A stretch of DNA of 64,000 bases from Nocardioides okcheonensis (GCF_020991065.1 NZ_CP087710.1:310001-374000); one strand, 5' to 3'. Shown: positions 1 to 9,889, numbered from the stretch's first letter. Numbers and translations are program-made. Notes: generated by a model from the letters alone, not told the origin.

Positions 1-825
1 GGGGCGCACGGGCTGGTCGGCTACACCGCCCGCATCCCCGGCACCGACCGGCTGATCAACCACCTCGGGTGGGACAAGCACGTCGACCCCCTCGAGTGGC
101 AGCCCCACCCGACCGCCTTCGGCCGCCTCGCCCGGGCTGGCGTGCACGTGACGTCGGTCAACAAGCGCGACTTCGACGGCTCCGGGCTCACGGTCGCCTC
201 CCAGCGGGGCGCGACCTACGTCGGGGCCGACCGGGTCGGCGAGCGGATCGCAGCGGCGGTGGCGGCCTCCGCGCACGCGCCGTCCCTGACCTACGTCTAC
301 GACTCCGACCTCGACTGGACCGGCCACAAGTTCGGCGTCGCCTCCTCGCAGTGGCTCCAGCAGCTGGCGATGGTCGACGCGGAGGCCGAGCAGCTGCGCG
401 AGGCGCTGCCGTCGGCCACCCGGCTGCTCGTCGTGGCCGACCACGGGATGGTCGACAGCCCGACGCACGCCCGCGTCGACGTCGACGCCGTCGACGGGAT
501 GCGGGACGGCGTGGCGCTGCTCGGCGGCGAGGCGCGCTTCCGGCACGTGTACTGCTCGGCGGGCGCGGTGGCCGACGTGGTCGCGACCTGGCGCGAGGTG
601 CTCGGCGACCGGGCCACGGTGCTCGCCCGCGAGGACGCGGTCGCCCGCGGGTGGTTCGGCGCGGTGCACCCGGGCGTGCTGCCCCGCCTCGGCGACGTGA
701 TGGTCGCCTGCCACGACGACGTGGCGGTCCTCTCCTCGCGCGACTTCCCCTACGAGACCACCCTGGTCGGCCTGCACGGCTCGCTCACCCCGGTCGAGAT
801 GAAGATCCCGATCCTCGTCGGCTGA
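1..825 (+). CDS. Alkaline phosphatase-superfamily phosphodiesterase (5' truncated)
   Basis: The reading frame is open from base 1 to the TGA at 823-825, so the N-terminus lies outside the window. The visible 274 residues resemble the C-terminal two thirds of the type I phosphodiesterase/nucleotide pyrophosphatase family (metal-dependent hydrolysis of phosphodiesters or pyrophosphates). Supporting motifs are TYVYDSDLDWTGHKFG, where a metal-binding Asp and His are expected, then VVADHGMVD and a late LVGLHGSLTPVEMKIPIL segment carrying another metal-ligand-type His. The catalytic Thr/Ser region is missing. Many actinobacterial members are annotated as nucleotide pyrophosphatases; the substrate cannot be read from the sequence. 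The 3' end faces tdk across a palindromic repeat array. Confidence 0.8.
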   Translation, partial: GAHGLVGYTARIPGTDRLINHLGWDKHVDPLEWQPHPTAFGRLARAGVHVTSVNKRDFDGSGLTVASQRGATYVGADRVGERIAAAVAASAHAPSLTYVYDSDLDWTGHKFGVASSQWLQQLAMVDAEAEQLREALPSATRLLVVADHGMVDSPTHARVDVDAVDGMRDGVALLGGEARFRHVYCSAGAVADVVATWREVLGDRATVLAREDAVARGWFGAVHPGVLPRLGDVMVACHDDVAVLSSRDFPYETTLVGLHGSLTPVEMKIPILVG

Positions 826-828
826 GCC

Positions 829-952
829 CTGAGTCTCCCGGAGACTCACCCTCGACTGGGCCGTGAGTCTCCCGGAGACTCACCCTCGACTGGGCCGTGA
901 GTCTCCCGGAGACTCACCCTCGACTGGGCCGTGAGTCTCCTGGAGACTCAAC
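829..952. repeat. Tandem array of four palindromic units, 34-bp period
   Basis: Four near-identical units (palindromes at 830-848, 863-883, 897-917 and 931-952) repeat every 34 bp. Each has the core GAGTCTCC-C-GGAGACTC, a near-perfect dyad able to form a 10-bp stem, separated by an invariant spacer CCTCGACTGGGCC. The last unit has T for C at the centre and ends in CAAC. The array lies between two convergent genes, so it could act as a bidirectional terminator cluster. The same core recurs near 11.1 kb and at 53.1 kb. Confidence 0.85.
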
Positions 953-960
953 CTCCAGCG

Positions 961-1614
961 TCAGCCGAAGGGGAGCGGCTCGGGGGCCAGGCTGACCGCC
1001 TTGGCCCGCGCCGCGGTGAGTCGCCGGCGGTGGTGCTGGCGGCACAGCACCTCGTACGCCACGTGCGCAGGCGGCTCGTCGACCTGGTCGACGTCACCGA
1101 CCACGACCACCTCGCCGTCGGTGACCATCACGCCGTCCTCCGTGCGCGCGTTGTGGGTGGCGCGCTTGCCGCACCAGCACAGCGCCTCGACCTGCAGGAC
1201 GTTCATCCGGTCGGCGAGCTCGACGAGCCGGCCGCTCCCGGGGAACAGCTGGGAGCGGAAGTCGGTGAGGATGCCGAAGGCGAAGACGTCGATCTGGAGC
1301 TCGTCGACGACCTTCGCGAGCTGGTCGATCTGCTCGGCGGAGTAGAACTGGGCCTCGTCGCAGATGAGGTAGTCGATGCGACCGCCGCGGGTGAGGGTGT
1401 CGACGACGTAGGACCAGAAGTCGAAGTCCGCGTCCACCTCGAGGGCGTCGTGGGTGAGCCCTAGCCGGCTGGAGAGCACCGCCTGCCCGGCGCGGTCGTG
1501 GGTCGTGAAGATCCGCCCGACCCGTCCGCGCGCCGCGTGGTTGTGGTTGGTCTGGAGCGCCAGCGTCGACTTGCCGGAGTCCATCGTGCCCGTGAAGAAG
1601 TGCAGTTCAGCCAT
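961..1614 (-). CDS. tdk: Thymidine kinase
   Basis: ATP-dependent phosphorylation of thymidine to dTMP (pyrimidine salvage), cytosolic type II enzyme. The 217-residue protein has the P-loop GTMDSGKST at residues 9-17, the DEAQF motif (86-90) with the catalytic Glu87, and a C-terminal zinc site suggested by CWC (146-148) and CRQH (191-194). Length is close to the bacterial norm of about 200. It starts with ATG at 1614, and the upstream bases give a weak AAGAT-like -10 nine bases before it rather than a clear ribosome site. Divergent from the sulfurtransferase at 1669. The assignment is firm. Confidence 0.96.
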   Translation of the reverse strand: MAELHFFTGTMDSGKSTLALQTNHNHAARGRVGRIFTTHDRAGQAVLSSRLGLTHDALEVDADFDFWSYVVDTLTRGGRIDYLICDEAQFYSAEQIDQLAKVVDELQIDVFAFGILTDFRSQLFPGSGRLVELADRMNVLQVEALCWCGKRATHNARTEDGVMVTDGEVVVVGDVDQVDEPPAHVAYEVLCRQHHRRRLTAARAKAVSLAPEPLPFG

Positions 1615-1668
1615 GTCCGGGCGATCTTGTCACAGCGACCACCCGGGGCGGCGGCTACCGTGCCGGGC

Positions 1669-2514
1669 ATGGACGACGACTTTCCCGGCGCCCCCGCGGC
1701 GACCTCCCCGCTGCTCGGACCCACGGAGCTGGCGGAGGTCCTCGCCGACGTCACCGTGCTCGACGTGCGCTACCGGATGGGCGGTCCGCCGGGCCGCGAC
1801 GAGCACGCCGCCGGGCACCTCCCCGGCGCGGCCTACGTCGACCTCGACGCCGACCTCGCCGCCCCGCCCGGGGACGGCGGTCGCCACCCGCTGCCGGACG
1901 AGGACGCGTTCGAGGCCGCGATGCGGCGCGTCGGAGTGCGCGGCGACCGCCCGGTGGTCGTCTACGACGACTGGGAGGGCCGCGCGGCGGCCCGGGCGTG
2001 GTGGCTGCTGAGGCACCACGGCCACCGTGACGTGCGGCTCCTCGACGGCGGCCTGGCGGCGTGGCGCGCGGAGGGTCGCCCGGTCGAGCCGGGGGAGGTC
2101 CGCCCCGAGCCCGGTGACTTCCGCGTCTCGGCGACCAAGGCGATGCCGGTCGTCGGACCCGAGGACGTGCGGTCGGTGGACGTGCTGGTCGACGCCCGGG
2201 CGCCCGAGCGCTACACGGGCGAGACCGAGCCGGTCGACCCGGTCGCCGGGCACATCCCCGGCGCGGTCAACGTGCCGACCACCGACAACCTCGACGAGCG
2301 CGGACGCTTCCTGCCGCCCGCGCGGCTGCGCGAGGTCTACGCCCGGGTGGGGGCCGACACGGCGGGCTCGGTCGCGGCGTACTGCGGGTCAGGCGTCACG
2401 GCCGCCCACGACGTGGTCGCGATGGCCGCGGCCGGCATCGACGCCGCCCTCTACCCGGGCAGCTGGAGCGGCTGGGTGAGCGACCCGACGCGTCCGGTCG
2501 CGACCGGACGCTGA
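1669..2514 (+). CDS. sseA: Two-domain sulfurtransferase (rhodanese/3-mercaptopyruvate type)
   Basis: Transfers sulfane sulfur from thiosulfate or 3-mercaptopyruvate to a thiophilic acceptor such as cyanide or thioredoxin. The 281-residue protein has an N-terminal inactive rhodanese domain (about 15-135; DDWEGR where the active loop would be, no Cys) and a C-terminal active domain with loop CGSGVTA, Cys239 being the persulfide-forming residue. A CGSGxTA loop favours mercaptopyruvate sulfurtransferase over classical rhodanese, but this is family inference. ATG 1669 was preferred over upstream in-frame codons because a TACCGT -10 box sits seven bases before it (1656-1661), which predicts a leaderless mRNA. 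The stop abuts that of the convergent MOSC gene. Confidence 0.92.
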   Translation: MDDDFPGAPAATSPLLGPTELAEVLADVTVLDVRYRMGGPPGRDEHAAGHLPGAAYVDLDADLAAPPGDGGRHPLPDEDAFEAAMRRVGVRGDRPVVVYDDWEGRAAARAWWLLRHHGHRDVRLLDGGLAAWRAEGRPVEPGEVRPEPGDFRVSATKAMPVVGPEDVRSVDVLVDARAPERYTGETEPVDPVAGHIPGAVNVPTTDNLDERGRFLPPARLREVYARVGADTAGSVAAYCGSGVTAAHDVVAMAAAGIDAALYPGSWSGWVSDPTRPVATGR

Positions 2515-3348
2515 TCAGCGGGCGACGACCTCGTCGCCCACGGTGACCCGGCCCGGTCCCTCCGGCAGCAGGTGCACGGCGAACAGCGTCCTGCCGTCGA
2601 CCAGCCGCCGGCGCGCCAGCGTGCGGACCGGCTCCCGGGCGGTGGCGAGGGTCTGCGGGTCGATCGTGGTCATCACGCACCGGGCGACCGGCTTGGCGAC
2701 GCGGAAGCGGGTCTCGCCGACCGTCACCGACGTCCAGCCGTCCTCGGCGAACGGCTCGTCACCGTCGACCACGAGGTTGGCGCGGAACCGGTCCATCGCG
2801 AGCGGCTCGGGCGGCTCCTCGCCGCGCTCGAGCGCCTCCTCGACGATCCAGTCGTCCAGCCGCCGCAGCGACGCCAGCGAGGCGATGGTGACGGGGAAGG
2901 AGTCGGCGAACGCGGTGTGGTCGGAGGGGTCGGAGAAGCCGGGCTGCAGGCGGCGCCGCGACGGGACGTGGCAGAACACCAGGCGTACGTCGTCGCGCCC
3001 CAGCGCCTTGGCGATCCACGCGTCGGCCTCCGGCGCGGGGACCGCGTGCAGGTCGAGCGAGAACAGCCGGACCGGCGCGGCGTCACCGTCGGGGACGACG
3101 AGGTCGAGGTCGTCGAGGTCGGGAGCACGCAGCCGGAGGTCGCCCGTGACCGTCGGGTCGGTGGCCGGGGTGTCGGCGACGACGGTGAGGAGGGCGTGGG
3201 CCTCGCGGGCGGACACCAGGCGTCCGGACCCGTCGACCACCATCCAGGAGCGGTCGTCGACGAGCCCCCGCGCCAGGACGTCGGCGGACCGGACCGAGCG
3301 AACGGCGCCGGACTTGAGCGGGTGGACGCCGACCCGGAGCAGGCGCAC
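2515..3348 (-). CDS. MOSC domain-containing protein
   Basis: 277 residues starting with GTG at 3348, two bases after the sepH stop, so probably translated with sepH. The N-terminal beta-barrel part (VGVHPLKSGAV) and the C-terminal MOSC domain fit the YcbX/MOSC family, which binds molybdenum cofactor and carries a sulfide on a conserved Cys. The likely Cys is in the segment VAKPVARCVMTTIDPQT (about residues 220-235), the family's usual position. The final GDEVVAR matches the common MOSC end. Physiological role unknown; relatives reduce N-hydroxylated compounds or act as sulfur carriers. Confidence 0.88.
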   Translation of the reverse strand: MRLLRVGVHPLKSGAVRSVRSADVLARGLVDDRSWMVVDGSGRLVSAREAHALLTVVADTPATDPTVTGDLRLRAPDLDDLDLVVPDGDAAPVRLFSLDLHAVPAPEADAWIAKALGRDDVRLVFCHVPSRRRLQPGFSDPSDHTAFADSFPVTIASLASLRRLDDWIVEEALERGEEPPEPLAMDRFRANLVVDGDEPFAEDGWTSVTVGETRFRVAKPVARCVMTTIDPQTLATAREPVRTLARRRLVDGRTLFAVHLLPEGPGRVTVGDEVVAR

Positions 3349-3350
3349 CG

Positions 3351-4358
3351 TCAGTCGTTCTTGCCGCCGCCGAACATGATCTCGTCCCAGCTCGGGACCG
3401 ACGCGCGGCCCCGCTTGCGGGTCGGCTTGCTGCGCGGCTCGGACGCTGCCGGCGCGTCCTGCCGCTCCTCGGGAGCGTCGGCGCCGGCCATACCGGTCGA
3501 GCCTCCGTCGTCGCGGCGACCCACGTCGTCGGTGCCCTCCAGGTAGGCCTCGAGGGGCTGCTCGGTCCCGAGCGCGGTGAGCTCGGCCGTCGCGTCGTCG
3601 GCCGAGTCGTCGTCGACGTGGGCCTCGGCGGTGGCGCGCTCGCCGGAGACCATCTCCAGGGCGTCGTCACCCAGCGGGAGCTCGTCGCCGCTGACCGCGC
3701 TGAGCCGGCGCTGGCGGGCCGCCGCGAGGTCGTCGGAGGCGGACGCGGCGGCGGAGCCGGGGGAGGCGTCGGGCGCGGCCGCGGGCGCTGCGTCGCCGAC
3801 CAGCCACCGGGCGTCGTCGTCGTCGACCGTGACGAAGTTGCCGCGCGGGTCGTGGGAGAAGGTGGCGATGCCGGAGCGACCGGCGACGTCGTAGATCCCG
3901 GTCAGGGTCCAGCGACCGTCCTCACGACGCCACGCGTCCCACTCGACGGTCGCGGGGTCGACGTTGTGGGTGCGCAGGTGTGCGCTGACCGCCTCGCCGA
4001 GGGTGCGTGCACCCGAGTCGGGGGAGCGGCGTCGGACCGAGGCGAGCTGCGCGCGGTCGGCCACGTGGGCGCGCTCGGCGAGCACCGGAGCCGCGAACGG
4101 CATGATCTTCTCCACCGAGGTGCCGGCGGCGTGGGCGACCGACTCCGGAGTCTCACCCGCGCGGATGCGCGTCTGGATGTCGCGGGGGCGGAGGCTTGAT
4201 TCCATCGGGATCTCCAACTGGCCGTTGCTGTCGGGCGCGCCCGTGAGGGCGCGGCGGAGGCGTGCGTCGATCACCACGGAGTGCTCGTGACCCTCGTCGT
4301 CCACCAGCAGCAGGCGCTTGCCGTCACCGCTGCGTCCGGTGAACGTCAGCTGTGCCAT
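3351..4358 (-). CDS. sepH: Septation protein SepH
   Basis: 335 residues. The N-terminal part (MAQLTFTGRSGDGKRLLLVD, then SSLRPRDIQTRIRAGETPESVA) is the DUF3071 domain with a helix-turn-helix-like segment. SepH in Streptomyces and mycobacteria binds FtsZ and promotes Z-ring assembly. A long acidic, disordered middle (about 190-290) leads to a basic stretch and the conserved tail SVPSWDEIMFGG. The start ATG has a good ribosome site (AGGAG), and a TAGGCT -10 on the minus strand at 4444-4449 predicts a leader of about 80 bases, unlike many leaderless neighbours. The MOSC gene follows two bases after the stop. Identification by domain and tail is strong. Confidence 0.93.
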   Translation of the reverse strand: MAQLTFTGRSGDGKRLLLVDDEGHEHSVVIDARLRRALTGAPDSNGQLEIPMESSLRPRDIQTRIRAGETPESVAHAAGTSVEKIMPFAAPVLAERAHVADRAQLASVRRRSPDSGARTLGEAVSAHLRTHNVDPATVEWDAWRREDGRWTLTGIYDVAGRSGIATFSHDPRGNFVTVDDDDARWLVGDAAPAAAPDASPGSAAASASDDLAAARQRRLSAVSGDELPLGDDALEMVSGERATAEAHVDDDSADDATAELTALGTEQPLEAYLEGTDDVGRRDDGGSTGMAGADAPEERQDAPAASEPRSKPTRKRGRASVPSWDEIMFGGGKND

Positions 4359-4521
4359 GGTCGGCGGGCTCCTGACTGCGGTCGGGTGGTCTCGGCGGGT
4401 CGCGGATCGGGGCGGGCGTGGTGCGCGGCATCCGTTCCGGCGAGCCTACGCCAGCGCGGTGCCCCGGCGGCGCTACGCCTGCGGCGCGCCCGCCACAGGT
4501 GTGGGACTAGCCTGTGCGTCC

Positions 4522-5157
4522 GTGCCTTCTCCCGAGCTCGCCGTGACGCTGGTCGTGCTCGACCTCGTCGGCATCTTCGTGTTCGCGGTGACCGGTGCTC
4601 TCGTCGCGGTCCGCAAGCACCTCGACCTGTTCGCCGCGACGGTCCTCGCCGGGGTGACCGGCCTCGGTGGCGGGTTCATCCGCGACGTCCTGATCGGCGC
4701 GACCCCGCCCGCGGCGCTCGCGGACTGGCGCTACCTGCTGGTCCCGGTGGCGGCGGGCGTCCTGACGTTCCTGTTCCACCCGACGGTGGGGCGCCTCGAG
4801 CGGGTCGTCACCCTCTTCGACGCCTTCGGCCTCGCCCTGTTCTGCGTGACCGGGGCCCTGAAGGCCGTCGACTACGGTCTCGGCCCGCTCCCCGCGGCGC
4901 TGCTCGGCATGGTCACCGGCATCGGTGGCGGCGTCCTCCGGGACGTGCTGGCCGGCCGGGTCCCGGTCATCTTCGAGGGCGCGCTCTACGCCACGCCGGC
5001 GCTCGCCGGCGCCGGGGTGGCGGTCGTCCTCGACCGGGCCGACCTGTCGCTGCTGGTGGTCGCCGCCGCCGGGTTCGGGACCTGCCTGGGCTGGCGGCTG
5101 CTCGCGCTCGTGCGGGGCTGGCAGGCGCCGATGCCGCGGGGACCGGCCAACGTCTGA
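4522..5157 (+). CDS. TRIC-type cation channel family protein (UPF0126)
   Basis: 211-residue membrane protein made of two repeats of three hydrophobic helices. Each repeat carries a glycine-rich turn, TGLGGGFIRDVLIG near residue 47 and TGIGGGVLRDVLAG near 132, the hallmark of the UPF0126/TRIC family. Prokaryotic TRIC proteins are trimeric monovalent-cation channels in the cytoplasmic membrane; K+ is the usual suggestion. Start GTG 4522 was chosen because TAGCCT at 4508-4513 lies eight bases upstream (leaderless) and it removes an unlikely Arg-rich extension. Divergent from sepH. Confidence 0.9.
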   Translation: MPSPELAVTLVVLDLVGIFVFAVTGALVAVRKHLDLFAATVLAGVTGLGGGFIRDVLIGATPPAALADWRYLLVPVAAGVLTFLFHPTVGRLERVVTLFDAFGLALFCVTGALKAVDYGLGPLPAALLGMVTGIGGGVLRDVLAGRVPVIFEGALYATPALAGAGVAVVLDRADLSLLVVAAAGFGTCLGWRLLALVRGWQAPMPRGPANV

Positions 5158-5163
5158 GCGGCG

Positions 5164-6486
5164 TCAGTCGCCGAGGACCCGGCGCAGGTAGGCGTTGGCG
5201 AACACCCGGTCGGGGTCGAGCCGCTCGCGCATCGCGAGGAAGTCCTCGAACCGGTCGTAGGCCGGTGCCAGGTCGGCTGCGGTGCGGGTGTGCACCTTGC
5301 CCCAGTGCGGGCGCCCGCCGGCCTCGCGGAGCACGGGCTCGAGGCCGCCGAAGTACGCCCGGTGGTCGGTGTCCGCCGGGACGTGGAACGCGAGGTAGAA
5401 GCTGTCCCGGCCGTGCGACGTCGAGAGCGGGACGTCGTCGGCGGGTGCGGTGCGGATCTCGACCGGGAAGGCGATCCGCCAGTCGCTGGCGTCGATCACC
5501 CGCCGGCACTCGCGGAGCACGTCGAGGCCGACCTCGCGCGGCACGGCGTACTCCATCTCGCGGAACCGGACGCGGCGCTGGCTGACGAAGACGCGGTGGG
5601 CGAGGTCGCTGTAGCGGCGCTCGGAGAGCGCGTGGCCGGCGAGCCGGTTGATCCGGGGGACGAGCGCCGGCGCGCGGGACCCGAGCCGGCAGAGCGCGCC
5701 GAACAGGGTGTTGGAGACGAGCTCGTCCTCGCGCCAGGCGGCCAGCCGGGACGGCGGCTCCTGCTCGCCCGGCTCGAGGTCGGTGCGGTGGTTCTGCTTC
5801 ACCATCATCGCGTCGGTGTGCGGGAACCAGTACATGTCGACATGGTGGGCCGCGGCGACCAGGTCGTCGTAGGAGGTCAGGGCTTCCTCCCAGCCCATCG
5901 GCTGCTCGTGGGCCTCGACCACGAACAGCGGCTCCACCCGGAACGTCAGGCTGGTGAGGATGCCCAGCGCGCCGAGGCCCACCCGGGCGACCTCGAGGAC
6001 GTCGGGGTTCTCCTCCGCCGAGGCCCGCACCACCTCGCCCGTGCCGTCGACGAGCTCGAGGGCCGCGAGCTGGGCCGCCAGGCCGGCCGCGACGCCGCCG
6101 GTGCCGTGGGTGCCGGTGGAGGTCGCACCGGCGAGGGTCTGCTCGGCGATGTCACCCATGTTGTGCAGCGACAGGCCGAGCCGCTCCAGCGCCAGGTTGA
6201 GGTCCTTGAGCGGGGTGCCGGCGCGCGCGGTGACCGTCATCGCCTGCCGGTCGACGGCCAGCACCCCGGTCATGGCGCCGGGCGTCAGGAGCGTGTGCTC
6301 GGGAGCGCCGATCGCGGTGAAGCTGTGACCGGTGCCGGTCATCTTGACGGTCGTGCCGTCGTGTCGGACGCGGTGCACGGCGTCGATGACCGCCGCGACG
6401 TCGGCGGGCGCCTCGACGTGCTGCGGGACGGCCTCCTCGAGACCGGACCAGTTGCGCCAGCGGGTGCCGTCGAAGGGCGTCGTCAT
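5164..6486 (-). CDS. FAD-linked sugar-lactone oxidase (D-arabinono-1,4-lactone oxidase family)
   Basis: 440 residues. The N-terminal FAD-binding domain (about 20-190) shows [10 protein letters not shown], the PP-loop region where family members bind FAD, and [12 protein letters not shown]. The C-terminal ALO domain ends with [11 protein letters not shown] and [17 protein letters not shown], typical of L-gulono/D-arabinono-lactone oxidases. Enzymes of this group oxidise aldono-lactones or polyols; the exact substrate is not predictable here. There is no signal peptide. ATG 6486 is preceded by TAACGT six bases upstream on the minus strand (6493-6498), so the mRNA is probably leaderless even though the MFS gene ends only 17 bases upstream. 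Convergent with the TRIC gene. Confidence 0.87.
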   Translation of the reverse strand: MTTPFDGTRWRNWSGLEEAVPQHVEAPADVAAVIDAVHRVRHDGTTVKMTGTGHSFTAIGAPEHTLLTPGAMTGVLAVDRQAMTVTARAGTPLKDLNLALERLGLSLHNMGDIAEQTLAGATSTGTHGTGGVAAGLAAQLAALELVDGTGEVVRASAEENPDVLEVARVGLGALGILTSLTFRVEPLFVVEAHEQPMGWEEALTSYDDLVAAAHHVDMYWFPHTDAMMVKQNHRTDLEPGEQEPPSRLAAWREDELVSNTLFGALCRLGSRAPALVPRINRLAGHALSERRYSDLAHRVFVSQRRVRFREMEYAVPREVGLDVLRECRRVIDASDWRIAFPVEIRTAPADDVPLSTSHGRDSFYLAFHVPADTDHRAYFGGLEPVLREAGGRPHWGKVHTRTAADLAPAYDRFEDFLAMRERLDPDRVFANAYLRRVLGD

Positions 6487-6503
6487 GGCCGCACGTTAGG
6501 CCA

Positions 6504-7688
6504 TCAGCGACGTGCGGGGCGGGCGGTCTGGGCCACGAGCGCCGCGAGGACGCCGCCGGCGAGGGCGACGACGTACGCCGCCGAGGCGCCGCCGTGGTCG
6601 ACGACGAAGCCGGCGACCGTCGCGCCCGGCGCGACGCCGGCGACCAGACCGGTGTGCAGGATGGCCATGCCCTCGGTGAGCCGGCTGGACGGGACGCCCT
6701 GCTCGACCATCGTCATGGTGCCGATCAGGGTGGGCGCGATCGAGAGCCCGCCGACGAGCAGCACGACGGCCATGACCGGCACGGAGCCGATGAACGGCAG
6801 CGGCACCATCGCGAGCGCCATCGCGGCCGATCCCCACCGCAGCCGTGCCTCCGGGCCGCTGCGCCAGGCGATCGCGCCGGTGACGAGCCCGGCGACGAGG
6901 CTGCCGAAGGACCACGCGGCCAGCAACCAGCCCGCCACCCAGCGCCGGCCCTGCTCCTCGGCGAACGCGACGGTGGTGACCTCGGCGGCGCCGAACAGCG
7001 CTCCCAGCGTGAGGCAGACCAGCGCGAGGGTCAGCACCAGCCGCCACGGCATCGGCGCGCGGGCGCGGCTCGGGCTGGTGCGTCCGGCCGGTGGCTCGGT
7101 GCGCCGCTGCAGCGCGAACGCGAACGTGCCCGTGACCCCGGTGACGAGCGCGAACGTCAGGCCCGCGACCGGGTGCCAGCTGGTGGCCAGCAGCGTGACC
7201 AGCACGGGGCCGACGACGAAGACGACCTCGTCGAGCACCGCCTCGAGGGCGAAGGCCGTCTGCTTCTCGCGGGAGTCGTCGAGCAGGTGGGACCAGCGGG
7301 TGCGGACGCTGGCGCCGACCTGCGGGAGGGAGGCGCCGGCGAGGGCGGCGAAGACGTACGTCCAGGCCCCGGGCCAGCCCTGCTCGACCGCCAGCATCAT
7401 GAGCGCGAGCCCGGCGCCGAACAGGGAGATGGCGATCGGCAGCACCCGGGACTGGCCGAAGTGGTCGACCCAGCGCCCGTGCAGGACCGCGAACGCGGCC
7501 TCGGCGAGGACGAAGACGGCCGACACGGTGCCCGCCAGGCCGTAGGAGCCGGTGCGGTCCTCGACGAGCAGCACGATCCCCAGCCCGACCATCGAGATCG
7601 GCAGCCGGGCGACCAGCGCCGCGCTGCTGAACGCGAAGGCTCCGGGGCGTCGGAGCACCCGGCCGTAGGAGTCGAGCATCGCCCGCAT
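6504..7688 (-). CDS. MFS transporter
   Basis: 394 residues with about 12 hydrophobic helices and an MFS loop-2/3 type motif in [14 protein letters not shown], placed like motif A of drug exporters. Probably an exporter of small molecules; substrate unknown. ATG at 7688 or three codons later (7679) are both possible. I chose 7688 because a TAGAGA -10-like box (7698-7703, minus) lies nine bases upstream. Divergent from ferrochelatase over only 24 bp. No operon partner except possibly the lactone oxidase downstream. Confidence 0.87.
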   Translation of the reverse strand: MRAMLDSYGRVLRRPGAFAFSSAALVARLPISMVGLGIVLLVEDRTGSYGLAGTVSAVFVLAEAAFAVLHGRWVDHFGQSRVLPIAISLFGAGLALMMLAVEQGWPGAWTYVFAALAGASLPQVGASVRTRWSHLLDDSREKQTAFALEAVLDEVVFVVGPVLVTLLATSWHPVAGLTFALVTGVTGTFAFALQRRTEPPAGRTSPSRARAPMPWRLVLTLALVCLTLGALFGAAEVTTVAFAEEQGRRWVAGWLLAAWSFGSLVAGLVTGAIAWRSGPEARLRWGSAAMALAMVPLPFIGSVPVMAVVLLVGGLSIAPTLIGTMTMVEQGVPSSRLTEGMAILHTGLVAGVAPGATVAGFVVDHGGASAAYVVALAGGVLAALVAQTARPARR

Positions 7689-7712
7689 CCTAGGGCTCTC
7701 TATCCTGTCGAC
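7689..7712. promoter_or_regulatory. 24-bp divergent promoter region, MFS gene / hemH
   Basis: Forward TATCCT at 7701-7706 is six bases before the hemH ATG, which predicts a leaderless transcript. Reverse TAGAGA (7698-7703) overlaps it and lies nine bases before the MFS start. Two overlapping -10 boxes on opposite strands should make the two promoters mutually exclusive. Seen directly; activity is inferred. Confidence 0.55.
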
Positions 7713-8825
7713 ATGAATCCTGCGGGTCCCGATGTGCAGCCCTACGACGCCCTCCTCGTGCTCTCGTTCGGGGGGCCCGAGAAGCCCGAGGACGTGGTCC
7801 CGTTCCTGGAGAACGTGACCCGCGGACGGGGCATCCCGCGCGAGCGGCTCGAGCAGGTCGGCGAGCACTACTTCCTCTTCGGCGGGAAGAGCCCGATCAA
7901 CGACCAGAACCGCGCGCTCATCGCCGCGCTGGAGAAGGACTTCGCCGAGCAGGGGATCGACCTCCCGGTCTACTTCGGCAACCGCAACTGGGACCCGTAC
8001 CTCGCGGACACGCTCGCGCAGATGACCGCGGACGGCGTCCAGCGGGCCGCGGTCTTCGCCACGTCCGCGTACTCGTCGTGGTCGTCGTGCCGGCAGTACC
8101 GCGAGAACCTGTACGACGCCGTCCAGCAGGTGCCGGGCGCGCCGCGCCTCGACAAGCTGCGGCAGTACTACAACCACCCCGGGTTCGTGGAGCCCGCGGT
8201 CGACGCCGTGCTGACCGCGCTGGCGGAGCTGCCCGCCAACGGCGACCAGGCCCGGCTGGTCTTCGTGACCCACTCGATCCCGACGGCGATGGGGGAGACC
8301 AGCGGCTCGCTCGACCCGGCCGGCCAGCCGCGGGGCGCGTACGTCCTGCAGCACCGCAGCGTCGCCGACGAGGTGGCCCGGCGGGTGCGGGAGGCGACCG
8401 GGCGGGCGCACCGCCACGACCTGGTCTACTGCTCCCGCTCGGGCGCGCCGTCGACGCCGTGGCTCGAGCCCGACGTCAACGACCACCTCGAGGAGCTGGC
8501 CACCGACGGCGTCACCGACGTGGTGCTCGCCCCCATCGGCTTCGTGTCCGACCACATGGAGGTCATCTACGACCTCGACACCGAGGCGATGGAGACGGCC
8601 GAGCGGCTCGGCATCCGCGCCGCCCGGGCAGCGACCGCGGGCGTCGACCCCCGGTTCGTGGCGATGGTGCGGGACCTCGTGCTGGAGCGTGCGGCCGCCG
8701 AGCGAGGCGGGGCGCCGACCCGCCCGGCGGTGGGGACGATGCCGGCCGGCCCGGACGTGTGCGGCGTCGGGTGCTGCCCGAACGCCCGCGGTGAGCGCCC
8801 CGCGCTGTGCGGGGCCGACTCGTGA
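7713..8825 (+). CDS. hemH: Coproporphyrin/protoporphyrin ferrochelatase
   Basis: Inserts Fe2+ into the porphyrin ring at the end of heme synthesis. In Actinobacteria the substrate is normally coproporphyrin III (CpfC). The 370-residue protein starts [15 protein letters not shown], contains [12 protein letters not shown] with the metal-binding His187, and [18 protein letters not shown] with the acidic catalytic Glu. The C-terminus carries CGVGCC and ALCG (Cys350, 354, 355, 366), the likely ligands of the [2Fe-2S] cluster known in many actinobacterial ferrochelatases. The start ATG is leaderless (TATCCT 7701-7706). It overlaps the next gene by 4 bp. Confidence 0.95.
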   Translation: MNPAGPDVQPYDALLVLSFGGPEKPEDVVPFLENVTRGRGIPRERLEQVGEHYFLFGGKSPINDQNRALIAALEKDFAEQGIDLPVYFGNRNWDPYLADTLAQMTADGVQRAAVFATSAYSSWSSCRQYRENLYDAVQQVPGAPRLDKLRQYYNHPGFVEPAVDAVLTALAELPANGDQARLVFVTHSIPTAMGETSGSLDPAGQPRGAYVLQHRSVADEVARRVREATGRAHRHDLVYCSRSGAPSTPWLEPDVNDHLEELATDGVTDVVLAPIGFVSDHMEVIYDLDTEAMETAERLGIRAARAATAGVDPRFVAMVRDLVLERAAAERGGAPTRPAVGTMPAGPDVCGVGCCPNARGERPALCGADS

Positions 8826-9655
8826 GTGCTGCGAGCGCTCCTGCTCCGGCCGACCTGCGCGACCTCGCCGTCGCGCTGGCGCGCGAGGGCGCCGGGCTCG
8901 CCCGGGACATGCGGCGCGGCGGGATCGAGGTGGCCGACACCAAGACCAGCGCCGTCGACGTGGTGACCGAGGCGGACCGCGCCGTCGAGGACCTGCTGCG
9001 TCGCCGGATCGCCGAGCACCGCCCCGACGACGCCGTGCTCGGTGAGGAGGGTGACGACCGACCGGGCACGAGCGGCGTGCGGTGGATCGTCGACCCGATC
9101 GACGGGACCGTGAACTACCTCTACGGCCTCGCGGACTGCGCGGTGTCGGTGGCGGTCGAGGTCGACGGCGACGTCGTCGCGGGAGCCGTCGTCGCGATCT
9201 GGTCCGGGGTGACCTACGCGGCCGCGGCGGGCGAGGGCAGCACCCGCGACGGCGTCTCGCTGCGCGTGCGTCCGGTGCCGCCGCTCGCGGAGCGGCTCGT
9301 GGTCACCGGGTTCGGCTACCAGCGGGAGGTGCGCGAGCACCAGGCCGCGTGCGTCGCCGCGCTGCTCCCCGAGGTGCGCGACATCCGTCGCATGGGCTCG
9401 TGCGCGCTGGACCTGTGCCACGTCGCCGAGGGCGCCGCGGACGGCTACGTCGAGGCGGGGCCGCAGGCGTGGGACTACTCCGCGGGCGGGCTCGTGCTGC
9501 GCGAGGCCGGCGGACGCTTCGGCGTCCTCCGCGGTCGTCACACCGCTGCGGGTGAGCCCGGCGACCTCGTCGTCGTCGGCAGCCCGGACGCCGGCTGGGA
9601 CGACTTCGTCGAGGCGCTGACGACCGCCGGGTTCGTCGAGGCCGGGCACGCCTGA
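8822..9655 (+). CDS. suhB: Inositol monophosphatase family protein
   Basis: 277 residues. Mg2+-dependent phosphatase of the IMPase/FBPase/3'-phosphoadenosine group, showing [19 protein letters not shown] (metal Glu76), [15 protein letters not shown] (residues 88-102) and the late [15 protein letters not shown]. The start GTG 8822 overlaps the hemH stop (GTGA), so it is probably translationally coupled to hemH. The substrate may be inositol-1-phosphate, needed for mycothiol and phosphatidylinositol in Actinobacteria. IMPase genes near DUF4193 and dut also occur in mycobacteria (suhB), which supports this reading. Histidinol-phosphatase is a possible alternative. Confidence 0.9.
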   Translation: MSAASAPAPADLRDLAVALAREGAGLARDMRRGGIEVADTKTSAVDVVTEADRAVEDLLRRRIAEHRPDDAVLGEEGDDRPGTSGVRWIVDPIDGTVNYLYGLADCAVSVAVEVDGDVVAGAVVAIWSGVTYAAAAGEGSTRDGVSLRVRPVPPLAERLVVTGFGYQREVREHQAACVAALLPEVRDIRRMGSCALDLCHVAEGAADGYVEAGPQAWDYSAGGLVLREAGGRFGVLRGRHTAAGEPGDLVVVGSPDAGWDDFVEALTTAGFVEAGHA

Positions 9656-9889
9656 CCGGGCGCGTCGCGGGGCGCCGGCTCCACCCGAACAGGTGGTCGG
9701 TTCCACGCCGGGTAGGACGCCGTCACCGGGGAATAGGGAGACGGTGGCCACTGTTCAGGCGACACGTCGCGGACCGGCTCACCACGGAACCGGTTCATGG
9801 TGCACAATCTGGCGCCGACGACGAGCACAACTGGCGACGCCCGTGCCGCGATCCGGCGGGGCGCCTCCACAGCATGGGGAGAGGGAGAG

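Noticed and set aside
829..952. CRISPR array
   Set aside because: Period 34 bp, but the spacers are identical rather than unique and no cas genes are near.
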